Shown here piece after piece: positions 1 to 8,186 of a stretch of 39,654 bases of DNA; the stretch's first letter is position 1; every line of letters starts with the position of its first letter. The position numbers and the translations under genes were made by a program. This DNA is from an uncultured Saccharofermentans sp. (GTDB lineage: Bacteria; Bacillota; Clostridia; Saccharofermentanales; Saccharofermentanaceae): assembly GCA_905234715.1 (NCBI GenBank), contig CAJOJI010000005.1:1-39654 (forward strand), in the 5' to 3' direction. The notes beneath the pieces were generated by a model. It saw only the letters and a list, made by a program, of their open reading frames with translations. It did not search any database and was not told the origin of the DNA.

Positions 1-1
1 G

Positions 2-355
2 GCCAACGCCATGCTAGCCACCCGTATCAGCTTCATGAACGACATCGCCAACCTGTGCGAAAAGGTGGGCGCGAATGTCAACATGGTGCGGCGCGGTATC
101 GGCAGCGACACCCGTATCGGCAGCAAGTTCCTCTATGCCGGCATCGGCTACGGCGGATCTTGCTTCCCCAAAGATGTGAAAGCCCTCATCCATACTGCCG
201 ACGAGAACGGTTGTTCCCTTGAGCTGCTGAAGTCGGTAGAAGCCATCAATGAACGACAGAAACAGGTGCTGTTTAACAAGTTTTATGACTTTTTCAAGGG
301 TGATATTGCCGGCAAGACCGTCGCCATGCTGGGACTTTCGTTCAAGCCCAACACG
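2..355 (+). CDS. UDP-glucose 6-dehydrogenase, internal fragment (foreign end of a chimeric join)
   Basis: This frame is open from the window edge, so the ATG at 11 is internal and not a start. The translation matches the middle of UDP-glucose/GDP-mannose dehydrogenases, which oxidise UDP-glucose to UDP-glucuronate with NAD. It includes the active-site cysteine motif GGSCFPKD (nt 155-178) and the beta strand and loop ending in SFKPNT at about nt 338-355. In real family members this continues into a DxRE-type motif and the C-terminal UDP-binding domain. Here it changes within a few codons into Mfd sequence. The wording ([20 protein letters not shown]) is most like Bacteroidales enzymes, an impression that needs a search. 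I take it to be a misjoined piece of another genome. Confidence 0.8.
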
Positions 356-2968
356 ACGGGCGGGGCCAAGCCATACAGCGCTAAAGTCATCGGGATGAAC
401 GCCTATGCGGGCGAGTATGTGCAGCGCTGCCGCGACTCTTTTGAGATAGGTACCGCGCCGACATGCGCTCCTTCTGCCATGGTGAACATTTCGAAGCTCA
501 TGAGGGCTTTGGACGGGCTGGATAACATTGTTACATTGTCTATGTTTCAGGCTTCGGGCAACGGTTTGCCCGGAGGAGTCACCCACACGGTATCGGGCTT
601 TCCCGCTGACAACTTTTCGGGCCGTGCGGAGGAGCTTTCCAAACTCGTTAAGGACAATCAGAACGTTTATCTTGTTGCCCACCACGGAAGACGCTGGGAG
701 CAGCTTAAGGAGCGCCTTACAGAATACGACTGCTTTAAGGAGATAATCGATGCGCCGCTGCCGGCAGGCTTCACATATCCTCTTCTCGGGATCACGATCC
801 TCGGCGAGCAGGAATTGTATGGTGCTGAGCAGAAGCGTCCCGAAAAGAAAAAGGGCGGCAACAGGATACAGTTCTTCAGCGAGATCAATCCCGGCGACTA
901 TGTAGTACACGACAAACACGGCGTCGGCCGCTACGAAGGCCTCGTCAACATGAGGGTCGGCGAGATCCGCAAGGATTACTTAAAGCTCACATATGCAAAG
1001 GGCGAGACTCTTTATATCCTTCCCGAAAACCTTGATTCACTTCAGAAATACGTAGGTCCGGGCGAAAAGGAACCGAAGCTTTCAAGGCTCGGCGGAGACG
1101 AATGGAAGAAATCCGTTTCACGCGCAAGGGAAGCGATAAAGAAAGTCGCCTACGACCTTCTCAAGATATATGCTGCAAGAAGCGTAAACAAGGGCTTTGC
1201 CTGCGCTCCCGATGAAGAGCAGCAGAAACTTTTCGAAGCCAAGTTCCCGTTTGTTGAGACTGACGACCAGCTCCGTGCGGTACACGAGATAAAAGCAGAC
1301 ATGGAATCCGAGAAGCCGATGGACAGACTCCTTTGCGGAGACGTAGGATTCGGCAAGACCGAAGTCGCATTCAGGGCGATGTTCAAAGCGGTAATGAACG
1401 GCAGGCAGGTAATAATGCTCGCGCCGACGACGCTCCTTGCCCAGCAGCATTACGAGAACTTCATGCGCAGGGTAAAAGACTTCCCCGTAAATGTCTGCAT
1501 GCTCTCAAGATTTGTTTCCCAGACTCAGATAAAACAGAACATCGCTGATATCAAGAACGGCAAGATAGACGTCATTATCGGTACGCACAGAGCGCTTTCA
1601 AACGACGTAAAACCGCCGCATCTGGGCCTTCTCGTAATCGACGAGGAGCAGCGTTTCGGCGTCAACCACAAAGAGAAGATCAAGTCCATGAAGACTGATG
1701 TCGATGTACTCTCGCTCTCGGCAACTCCTATTCCGAGAACGCTTCACATGTCGCTGTCGGGAATAAGAGATATCTCTGTTCTCGAAGAGGCGCCTTTCAA
1801 CAGGCGTGCGGTCCAGACATACGTACTGGGCTACGACGACCAGATAATCATCCAGGCCTGTATGCGTGAGATATCCAGAGGCGGCCAGATATTCTACCTG
1901 TACAACAGGACATCTGACATCGACAAGGTTGCAGATGCGCTTGCCCAGGCAATGCCCGGTGTGCGCGTTACCTATGCGCACGGACAGATGCCCGAAAACG
2001 GCCTTGAGGCAGTCGTTACCGACTTCGTTGAAGGCAAGTACGACATCCTCGTCTGTACGACCATTATCGAGAACGGCGTCGACATGCCGAACGTAAACAC
2101 CCTGATCGTTGAGAATGCCGACCGCTTCGGCCTTTCGCAACTCTATCAGATAAAGGGCCGTGTCGGAAGATCCGACAGACAGGCATATGCTTATATCACT
2201 TACAATGCCGATGCGCCTCTTAATGAGGAAGCAACGAAAAGACTTAACGCACTTCGTGAATTCACCGAACTCGGTTCCGGTGTCAGGATCGCCATGCGAG
2301 ACCTTGAGGTCAGAGGCGCGGGAAGCCTTCTCGGCGCCGAGCAGCACGGCCAGATGGACGTTATCGGTTACGAGCTTTACTGCAGACTCCTTGATGAGGA
2401 AGTCCGTCTCCTGAAGTCCGGCAAAGACGAAGTCCTTGATGCCGACGTCATCACGGGCAGTTCCGAGACCACAGAAAAAGGCTTTACCGTCGAAGTCGAT
2501 TACGACGCATACATTCCTGCTTCATACATTCAGGACGAGGCAGCGAGAATGAGCTGCTACAGACGTATCGGCGACATCTCGAGCTTCGAGTCCTACAGCG
2601 ATTTCATTGATGAAGTCACGGACCGTTACGGCGACGCGCCATCGGAGGTCTATATCCTCTCGGGCGTATCTCTCATGAGGTCTCTTGCAGGCACATTGGG
2701 CTTTACCAAAGCATCTATCAAGAATGCGGGCGTAAGGCTTTATCTTAACCAGAATCTTCAGATAGACATGCAGGCATTCGGCGCACTGATGCGCGACAAT
2801 TTCTACGGTGCGCGCGTTACGATAAATGCCACGGGAAGCATGCCTTATATGCTCTTCAAACCTTCTTCCGTTAAGCAGGACAAGACAGTCACGGAGATCA
2901 TAGGACTCCTTAAGATCCTTGATGACAACCGGACTCCTGCTGACAACACGGAAGCCGATAAGGTATAA
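356..2968 (+). CDS. mfd: Transcription-repair coupling factor Mfd, 5'-truncated at the join
   Basis: Mfd removes RNA polymerase stalled at DNA lesions and recruits UvrA. About 870 residues remain of a protein that is usually about 1150. The N-terminal UvrB-like part is missing because the frame runs into the UDP-glucose dehydrogenase fragment. In order one sees the CarD-like polymerase-interaction domain ([20 protein letters not shown], nt ~880-940), Walker [11 protein letters not shown] (~1337-1366), the DEEQ box (~1640-1651), motif [11 protein letters not shown], motif [14 protein letters not shown] (~2148-2185) and the C-terminal TRCF domain. It ends in TAA at 2966-2968, followed 16 nt later by a tRNA gene. 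The identification is firm; the start lies outside the true contig. Confidence 0.95.
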   Translation, partial: TGGAKPYSAKVIGMNAYAGEYVQRCRDSFEIGTAPTCAPSAMVNISKLMRALDGLDNIVTLSMFQASGNGLPGGVTHTVSGFPADNFSGRAEELSKLVKDNQNVYLVAHHGRRWEQLKERLTEYDCFKEIIDAPLPAGFTYPLLGITILGEQELYGAEQKRPEKKKGGNRIQFFSEINPGDYVVHDKHGVGRYEGLVNMRVGEIRKDYLKLTYAKGETLYILPENLDSLQKYVGPGEKEPKLSRLGGDEWKKSVSRAREAIKKVAYDLLKIYAARSVNKGFACAPDEEQQKLFEAKFPFVETDDQLRAVHEIKADMESEKPMDRLLCGDVGFGKTEVAFRAMFKAVMNGRQVIMLAPTTLLAQQHYENFMRRVKDFPVNVCMLSRFVSQTQIKQNIADIKNGKIDVIIGTHRALSNDVKPPHLGLLVIDEEQRFGVNHKEKIKSMKTDVDVLSLSATPIPRTLHMSLSGIRDISVLEEAPFNRRAVQTYVLGYDDQIIIQACMREISRGGQIFYLYNRTSDIDKVADALAQAMPGVRVTYAHGQMPENGLEAVVTDFVEGKYDILVCTTIIENGVDMPNVNTLIVENADRFGLSQLYQIKGRVGRSDRQAYAYITYNADAPLNEEATKRLNALREFTELGSGVRIAMRDLEVRGAGSLLGAEQHGQMDVIGYELYCRLLDEEVRLLKSGKDEVLDADVITGSSETTEKGFTVEVDYDAYIPASYIQDEAARMSCYRRIGDISSFESYSDFIDEVTDRYGDAPSEVYILSGVSLMRSLAGTLGFTKASIKNAGVRLYLNQNLQIDMQAFGALMRDNFYGARVTINATGSMPYMLFKPSSVKQDKTVTEIIGLLKILDDNRTPADNTEADKV

Positions 2969-2984
2969 TACGCGAAGTCAAAAA

Positions 2985-3059
2985 GCTCCAATAGTCTAAT
3001 GGATAGAATGGCGGTTTCCGGTACCGCAGATGCGGGTTCAATTCCTGCTTGGAGCGCCA
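2985..3059 (+). tRNA. tRNA-Arg (anticodon CCG)
   Basis: A full cloverleaf can be drawn by eye. The acceptor stem is GCTCCAA (2985-2991) with TTGGAGC. The D arm is GTCTAATGGATAGAAT. The anticodon stem GCGGT/ACCGC encloses the loop TTCCGGT, which gives anticodon CCG (arginine). The T arm is GCGGG-TTCAATT-CCTGC. The discriminator base is G at 3056 and CCA is encoded at 3057-3059. It lies directly after mfd and is followed by a strong hairpin. Confidence 0.95.
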
Positions 3060-3065
3060 AGATTT

Positions 3066-3130
3066 AAAGACCTTTGCAACATACGAACAGTAATTTGCCT
3101 GCGGCAAATTAACTAGTTGCAAAGGTCTTT
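3066..3130 (+). terminator. Nested hairpin after tRNA-Arg, possible terminator
   Basis: Perfect 15-bp arms (3066-3080 and 3116-3130) surround a second perfect 9-bp hairpin, TAATTTGCC (3091-3099) and GGCAAATTA (3103-3111) with a 3-nt loop. The right outer arm ends in TTT and runs into one more T, a short U run that could terminate the tRNA transcript. Two stacked perfect stems are more than a terminator needs. Confidence 0.6.
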
Positions 3131-3340
3131 TAACTTGGCGGCAGGAACATGATCCATTTTCGAAGCCATGCATAAAAGCTGGTATGCCGCAATTTGCTCA
3201 AAAATAGCCAAAAATTGCATAAATTGGCGTTTTTGTGCAATTTTCGCCCTGAAAATGAGAAAAAGCGGCATATGGTCTGATGCCGAAGCCGTGCGTAATG
3301 CCGCCCCCACACAAAAATCGTTGAGAAAGCCCCGAATTTA
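3131..3340. other. Intergenic stretch without a recognised gene
   Basis: I see no convincing coding region, ribosome binding site or RNA gene here. The only structure noted is the 8-bp inverted pair TATGCCGC (3183-3190) and GCGGCATA (3265-3272), plus several AATTGC and ATGCCG words. The short open frames lack start signals. Confidence 0.5.
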
Positions 3341-3369
3341 TTGACGTTTATGGCCACACCTTGTATAAT
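3341..3369 (+). promoter_or_regulatory. Consensus sigma-A promoter for the speA leader RNA
   Basis: TTGACG (3341-3346), a 17-bp spacer and a perfect TATAAT (3364-3369) predict a start near 3375-3376. It is one of the two best promoters in the window and drives a long non-coding leader, not a gene placed directly downstream. Confidence 0.85.
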
Positions 3370-3375
3370 GACCGA

Positions 3376-3724
3376 GTTTTATGGATACATAAAATATCAA
3401 GCATAGACGAAGTTAATCAGAGTCTTAGGTGATTTACGGACCACTCCTTCGGGAGTTAAGGCCATACGGACAGCCGGGTCCACTGCCGATGATCGGGATT
3501 CCGATCTATTGATTGAGTTAAAAGCTCAGTTTTATAAGTTGGTTACTTTATAACCGAATGCGTAATTTGCGCAAACTTGTGAAATGGTCAATAAGAGTAG
3601 TAAAAGTAGTATTGCTATATAGACTCTGCCTGATAGTCTTCGTACCGGTGTTTAACCGTACGGGGAAAGCAAAGGTCATATTGTAAATCGAACGCAAGTT
3701 GTGTAATTACAGCTTGCGTTTTTT
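3376..3724 (+). ncRNA. Large structured RNA (~345 nt) upstream of the polyamine operon
   Basis: The segment between a consensus promoter and an intrinsic terminator has no credible reading frame but many stems. CAGAGTC (3418-3424) pairs with GACTCTG (3622-3628) and closes a ~210-nt domain. Inside are GGACC (3438-3442) with GGTCC (3477-3481), enclosing the UUCG hairpin ACTCC-TTCG-GGAGT (3443-3456); GATCGG-GATT-CCGATC (3491-3506); TGAGT/GCTCA (~3514-3528); and GGTTA-CTTTA-TAACC (3541-3555). Outside lies a CGTAC/GTACG stem with GGT/ACC (3641-3662). It could be a free-standing RNA of the raiA type (similar size, promoter and terminator in Bacillota) or a cis-acting leader controlling speA. I do not recognise a polyamine, arginine or other known riboswitch core. 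Confidence 0.65.
3691..3724 (+). terminator. Intrinsic terminator between the leader RNA and speA
   Basis: A 12-bp stem with one G-U pair (3691-3702 and 3709-3720), a GTAATT loop and a run of six T (3719-3724). It ends 14 nt before the speA start codon and only a few bases before its ribosome binding site, so transcription of the operon must pass it or start after it. Confidence 0.85.
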
Positions 3725-3738
3725 GTTTGAGGTGGACT

Positions 3739-5193
3739 ATGGAAAGACCGGAAATTGATCAGACACGTGCCCCGATCTATGAGGCACTTGAGAGATTTCG
3801 TGAGATGAGAGTCGTTCCGTTTGATGTTCCGGGGCACAAGCACGGTAAGGGCAACCCCGAACTCACGGCGTTTCTCGGCGAGAAGTGCGTAGGCGTCGAT
3901 GTTAACAGCATGAAGCCTCTGGATAACCTCTGTCATCCGATATCGGTTATCCGTGATGCTGAGATCCTTGCTGCAGATGCGTTCGGAGCAAGCCACGCAT
4001 TTCTCATGGTAGGCGGTACGACCAGCTCAGTGCAGAGCATGGTGCTTTCTTGCTGCAAGCACGGCGATAAGATCATACTGCCGCGTAACGTGCACAGAAG
4101 CGTTATCAACTCGCTGGTCCTCTGCGGCGCAATTCCCGTATACGTTAACCCTGAAGTTGACTGCCGTCTGGGAATCTCCCTCGGCATGAGCCGCGACCAG
4201 GTCAAAAAGGCTATTGAAGAGAATCCCGATGCTGTTGCAGTTCTTGTAAACAATCCTACTTATTACGGAATCTGCAGCGACATCCGCGCGATCGTTAAGA
4301 TGGCTCACGATGCAGGCATGCTCTGCCTTGCTGACGAAGCACACGGAACACACTTTTATTTTGGTGATAACATGCCGCTTTCAGCAATGCGTGCGGGCGC
4401 CGACATGGCAGCCGTTTCAATGCATAAGAGTGGCGGAAGCCTTACGCAGTCGAGCCTTTTGCTGATCGGCGAGAACGTAAGCGAGAGACACGTAAGACAG
4501 ATCATCAACCTCACACAGACAACATCGGGCAGCTATCTTTTGATGTCCAGTCTTGATATCAGCCGCCGCAACCTTGCTTTAAGAGGCAAAGAGGTTTTCC
4601 GCAAGGTTATCGAGATGGCCGAGTACGCAAGAGAAGAGATCAATGCAATCGGCGGTTATTATGCTTACGGCAGAGAGATGATCAACGGCGATTCCATTTT
4701 CGATTTCGATCCGACAAAGCTCAGTGTTCATACAAGAGATATCGGACTTGCGGGAATCGAAGTTTACGACATCTTAAGAGACGAGTACGACATCCAGATC
4801 GAGTTCGGCGATATCGGAAACATCCTTGCATACCTTTCGATCGGCGACAGAATGCAGGAGCTTGAAAGACTCGTAAGTGCGTTGGCTGAGATCCGCAGAA
4901 GATACAAAAAAGATCCTGCTGGACTTTTGAGCCAGGAATATATTGACCCTGAGGTCGTATGCAGTCCGCAGAGCGCGTTCTATTCAAACAAGAAGAGCAT
5001 TCCGATCAAGGAAAGCGCGGGCCAGGTCTGCAGCGAATTTGTTATGTGCTATCCGCCGGGAATCCCGATCCTTGCGCCCGGCGAGAGGATCACGGACGGC
5101 ATCCTGGAGTACATCGAGTACGCCAAGGCAAAGGGCTGTTCAATGACGGGTCCCGAGGATCCCGACATTAATTACATCAACGTTCTTATATAA
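3739..5193 (+). CDS. speA: Orn/Lys/Arg decarboxylase family, probable arginine decarboxylase
   Basis: A PLP-dependent decarboxylase of fold type I, 484 residues and close in length to B. subtilis SpeA. It probably decarboxylates arginine to agmatine, the first step of the pathway encoded downstream. Visible features are the N-terminal PGHKHGKG motif (residues 31-38), the PLP-binding DEAHG (199-203) and the Schiff-base lysine in SMHKSGGS (K230). I chose ATG 3739 because GAGGTGG lies 4 nt upstream; a TTG at 3727 has no such signal. Lysine or ornithine specificity cannot be excluded from sequence alone, but the agmatinase two genes downstream favours arginine. It is the first gene of the operon and follows the leader RNA terminator. 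Confidence 0.93.
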   Translation: MERPEIDQTRAPIYEALERFREMRVVPFDVPGHKHGKGNPELTAFLGEKCVGVDVNSMKPLDNLCHPISVIRDAEILAADAFGASHAFLMVGGTTSSVQSMVLSCCKHGDKIILPRNVHRSVINSLVLCGAIPVYVNPEVDCRLGISLGMSRDQVKKAIEENPDAVAVLVNNPTYYGICSDIRAIVKMAHDAGMLCLADEAHGTHFYFGDNMPLSAMRAGADMAAVSMHKSGGSLTQSSLLLIGENVSERHVRQIINLTQTTSGSYLLMSSLDISRRNLALRGKEVFRKVIEMAEYAREEINAIGGYYAYGREMINGDSIFDFDPTKLSVHTRDIGLAGIEVYDILRDEYDIQIEFGDIGNILAYLSIGDRMQELERLVSALAEIRRRYKKDPAGLLSQEYIDPEVVCSPQSAFYSNKKSIPIKESAGQVCSEFVMCYPPGIPILAPGERITDGILEYIEYAKAKGCSMTGPEDPDINYINVLI

Positions 5194-5205
5194 GGAGGCC
5201 GGTAA

Positions 5206-6060
5206 ATGAATCTGTGGTTTAGCGAATATCATGCGCCTGACGTAAGACACAGCATGCGTGTCACAAGGCATCTTTATTCGAGCAAGAGCGACTATCAGCA
5301 GATAGATATTTTCGATACTCCCGAGTTCGGAAAAGTGCTCGCGTTAGACGGCAACGTCATGCTCACGGAGCGCGATGAGTTCATATACGACGAGATGATC
5401 ACGCACATCCCGATGTCGGTTCATCCCAATGTTCAGGATATCCTTGTCATTGGTGCGGGAGACGGCGGTGTCGTTAAGGAGCTTACAAGATACGACAGCG
5501 TTAAGCGCATCGATCTGGTAGAGATGGATCCCCAGGTTATCGAAGCGTGCCGCACGTACCTTCCCGAGAACGCATGCAAACTCGACGATACGCGTGTGCA
5601 TATCTATTTCGACAACGCACTCAGATTCATAAGAAGAAGCTGCGAGGAATACGATCTCATAATCGTTGACTCCACAGATCCGTTCGGACCTTCCGAAGGT
5701 TACTTCACAAGAGAGTTCTACGGCATCTGCTATAACGCTTTAAGAAGCGACGGCATCATGGTAAACCAGCAGGGAAGCCCTTTCTATAAGCACGACGCCG
5801 AAGCGATGCAGAGAAGCCACAAGAGGATCGTAAACACATTCCCGATAAGCCGTGTTTATCAGGCGCACATCCCGACATATGCGGCAGGTTACTGGCTGTT
5901 CGGTTTTGCAAGCAAGAAATATCATCCGATCGACGATTTCGATGAGGAGAGATGGAAGAGCCTTCACCTGAGCACGAAGTACTATACGACAAAGCTCCAC
6001 ATCGGCTCATTCTATCTGCCCGCATATCTCGAAAAGATGCTGATGGAGGTGGAAGCGTGA
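5206..6060 (+). CDS. speE: Spermidine synthase-type aminopropyltransferase
   Basis: 284 residues, the usual size. It transfers the aminopropyl group of decarboxylated S-adenosylmethionine to an amine, classically putrescine. The nucleotide-binding motif GAGDGG is at residues 83-88, the following acidic VEMDP at about 105-109, and the catalytic aspartate in VDSTDP is D155. The ATG follows AAGGAGG with a 7-nt spacer. It lies 12 nt after speA, and its stop overlaps the speB start. No speD gene, which would supply the aminopropyl donor, is in the window. Agmatine is an alternative acceptor, given the neighbouring agmatinase; that is inference. Confidence 0.93.
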   Translation: MNLWFSEYHAPDVRHSMRVTRHLYSSKSDYQQIDIFDTPEFGKVLALDGNVMLTERDEFIYDEMITHIPMSVHPNVQDILVIGAGDGGVVKELTRYDSVKRIDLVEMDPQVIEACRTYLPENACKLDDTRVHIYFDNALRFIRRSCEEYDLIIVDSTDPFGPSEGYFTREFYGICYNALRSDGIMVNQQGSPFYKHDAEAMQRSHKRIVNTFPISRVYQAHIPTYAAGYWLFGFASKKYHPIDDFDEERWKSLHLSTKYYTTKLHIGSFYLPAYLEKMLMEVEA

Positions 6061-6911
6061 ATAAGAATGTAGAGACATTTATCGGCTGCGACAGTGAGTA
6101 TGAAGAATCAAAGATCGTGCTGTTCGGCGCGCCTTTTGATTCCACGACGAGCTTCCGTCCCGGCGCAAGATTCGGAAGCGCCGCAATCCGTCACGAGAGC
6201 TTCGGGATCGAGACTTACAGTCCTTATCAGGATAAGGATCTGACAGACATTAAAGTCTTCGACTGCGGAGACTTGGAGCTTTGCTTCGGTTCACCTGAGA
6301 TGGCTCTCAAGGACATTGAGGATCTGGCAAGAAAGATCGTAAGTGACGGCAAACTTCCCGTCATGCTCGGAGGCGAGCACCTCGTTACATTCCCTGCGGT
6401 AAAGGCAGTTTTCGAGAAGTATCCGAAAATGCACATCATCCATTTCGATGCGCATGCCGATCTCAGAGACGATTATCTCGGCGCTAAGTTAAGCCACGCA
6501 TGCGTTATGAGAAGATGCTACGAGCTTTTGGGCGACGGAAAGATCCACCAGTTCTGCATCAGGAGCGGCGACCGTGAGGAGTTCCGTTTTGCGGATGAAC
6601 ACACTGATATGCACAAGTTCAGTTTCGACGGCCTCAAGGAACTCGTTGAGGAGCTTGTTTCCGATAAGATTCCGGTATATTTCACTATCGATATGGACTG
6701 CCTTGATCCGTCCGTTTTCTGCGGAACAGGCACGCCTGAGGCAGGCGGAGTAAACTTCAAGGAACTTCTTTCCGCGATACTTGAAGTAAGCAAGACAAAC
6801 ATTGTCGGTGCAGACTTAAACGAGCTCGCGCCGATGCTTGACGCAAGCGGTGCTTCAACTGCTGTTGCATGTAAGACATTAAGGGAATTGATCCTTTCAA
6901 TCAATATTTAA
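6057..6911 (+). CDS. speB: Agmatinase / ureohydrolase family
   Basis: A binuclear manganese ureohydrolase of 284 residues that hydrolyses agmatine to putrescine and urea. Metal ligands are visible: GGEH (H108), DAHAD (D131, H133, D135) and DMDCLDP (D212, D214). The start is GTG 6057, overlapping the speE stop as GTGA, with GGAGGTGG just upstream. Upstream ATG codons in this frame lie inside speE and lack homology to the family. Translational coupling to speE is likely. Action on N1-aminopropylagmatine is also possible in some bacteria, and the order speA-speE-speB would permit it. Confidence 0.93.
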   Translation: MNKNVETFIGCDSEYEESKIVLFGAPFDSTTSFRPGARFGSAAIRHESFGIETYSPYQDKDLTDIKVFDCGDLELCFGSPEMALKDIEDLARKIVSDGKLPVMLGGEHLVTFPAVKAVFEKYPKMHIIHFDAHADLRDDYLGAKLSHACVMRRCYELLGDGKIHQFCIRSGDREEFRFADEHTDMHKFSFDGLKELVEELVSDKIPVYFTIDMDCLDPSVFCGTGTPEAGGVNFKELLSAILEVSKTNIVGADLNELAPMLDASGASTAVACKTLRELILSINI

Positions 6912-6926
6912 CAGGAGGAATAGATT

Positions 6927-8186
6927 ATGAGCAGAGTATTGGTAATCGGATGCGGCGGAGTCGCAAATGTAGCGATCAGAAAGTGCTGCCAGGCAGATGA
7001 CGTTTTCACGGAGCTTTGCATTGCAAGCCGCACCAAGTCAAAGTGCGATGCATTGGCAGAAGCGCTTAAGGGAAAGACAAAGACAGTCGTAACGACTGCA
7101 CAGGTTAATGCTGACAGCGTTGATGAGCTGGTCAGCCTTATCAATTCATATAAGCCCGATCTCGTAATGAACATCGCACTTCCTTATCAGGATCTGACGA
7201 TCATGGACGCATGCCTTATCTGCGGCGTCAATTACATGGATACGGCAAACTACGAGCCTGAGGATACGGACAATCCGGAGTGGCGTGCGATCTACGAGAA
7301 GAGATGCAAGGAGAAGGGTTTCTCCGCATACTTCGATTACAGCTGGCAGTGGGCTTACAAGGAAAAGTTCGAGCAGGCAGGTCTTACCGCGCTCCTGGGC
7401 TGCGGCTTTGATCCCGGCGTAACACAGGCATACTGCGCTTATGCCAAAAAGCATGTTTTCGACACCATCGATACTATTGATATCTTAGACTGCAACGGCG
7501 GTGATCACGGCTATGCTTTCGCTACAAACTTCAACCCTGAAGTTAACCTCAGAGAAGTATCCGCTCCGGGCAGCTACATCGAAAACGGCAAATGGGTAGA
7601 GATCCCTGCGATGAGCATCAAGAGAGAATACGATTTCGATTCCGTCGGCATGAAGGACATGTATCTTCTCCACCACGAAGAGCTTGAGTCTCTTGCGGTA
7701 AACATTCCCGAAGTTAAGAGACTCCGTTTCTTCATGACATTCGGCCAGAGCTATCTTACACATATGAAGTGCCTCGAAAACGTAGGCATGCTCTCAACAA
7801 CACCCGTTGAATTCGAAGGCCACGAGATCGTTCCCATCAAGTTCTTAAAGGCTCTTCTTCCCGATCCTGCAAGCCTCGGTCCCCGCACGCACGGCAAGAC
7901 AAACATCGGCTGCATCTTCACGGGCAAGAAGGACGGCCGGGATAAGACATATTACATCTACAACGTCTGCGACCATCAGGAGTGCTACAAGGAAGTTGAG
8001 AGCCAGGCTATCAGCTATACGACAGGCGTTCCCGCAATGTGCGGCGCCATGATGCTCCTCACTGGCAAATGGACAGAGAAGGGCGTTCATACTGTTGAGG
8101 AATTCGATCCCGATCCGTTCCTCGACGCACTCGACAAGTACGGCCTTCCCAGAAGCGAATCTCACGCACCCGTACTGGTTGAATGA
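6927..8186 (+). CDS. Carboxynorspermidine/carboxyspermidine dehydrogenase (saccharopine dehydrogenase-like)
   Basis: 419 residues with an N-terminal Rossmann motif (GCGGVANVA, residues 8-16) and the saccharopine dehydrogenase fold. Family members reductively condense aspartate semialdehyde with putrescine (giving carboxyspermidine) or diaminopropane (giving carboxynorspermidine) using NADPH. The assignment rests on the sequence and on its pairing with the decarboxylase directly downstream; the two overlap by 4 nt (ATGA). The ATG follows AGGAGG with good spacing. Because the operon makes putrescine, carboxyspermidine is the likely product. A role in lysine metabolism is less likely in this setting. 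Confidence 0.88.
   Translation: MSRVLVIGCGGVANVAIRKCCQADDVFTELCIASRTKSKCDALAEALKGKTKTVVTTAQVNADSVDELVSLINSYKPDLVMNIALPYQDLTIMDACLICGVNYMDTANYEPEDTDNPEWRAIYEKRCKEKGFSAYFDYSWQWAYKEKFEQAGLTALLGCGFDPGVTQAYCAYAKKHVFDTIDTIDILDCNGGDHGYAFATNFNPEVNLREVSAPGSYIENGKWVEIPAMSIKREYDFDSVGMKDMYLLHHEELESLAVNIPEVKRLRFFMTFGQSYLTHMKCLENVGMLSTTPVEFEGHEIVPIKFLKALLPDPASLGPRTHGKTNIGCIFTGKKDGRDKTYYIYNVCDHQECYKEVESQAISYTTGVPAMCGAMMLLTGKWTEKGVHTVEEFDPDPFLDALDKYGLPRSESHAPVLVE

Noticed and set aside
14..919. A 301-codon open frame on the minus strand opposite the start of the window
   Set aside because: It is antisense to the UDP-glucose dehydrogenase and mfd coding sequence, crosses the assembly join, and its translation looks like no protein family.
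1598..2347. A 249-codon minus-strand frame inside mfd
   Set aside because: It is a shadow of mfd, produced by the codon bias of the real gene; it has no ribosome binding site and no recognisable protein.
3376..3724. RNase P RNA, tmRNA, SRP RNA or 6S RNA as the identity of the leader RNA
   Set aside because: None of the hallmark sequences I know for RNase P, tmRNA or SRP RNA was seen, and the multi-hairpin layout is unlike the long rod of 6S RNA. A covariance-model search is still needed.
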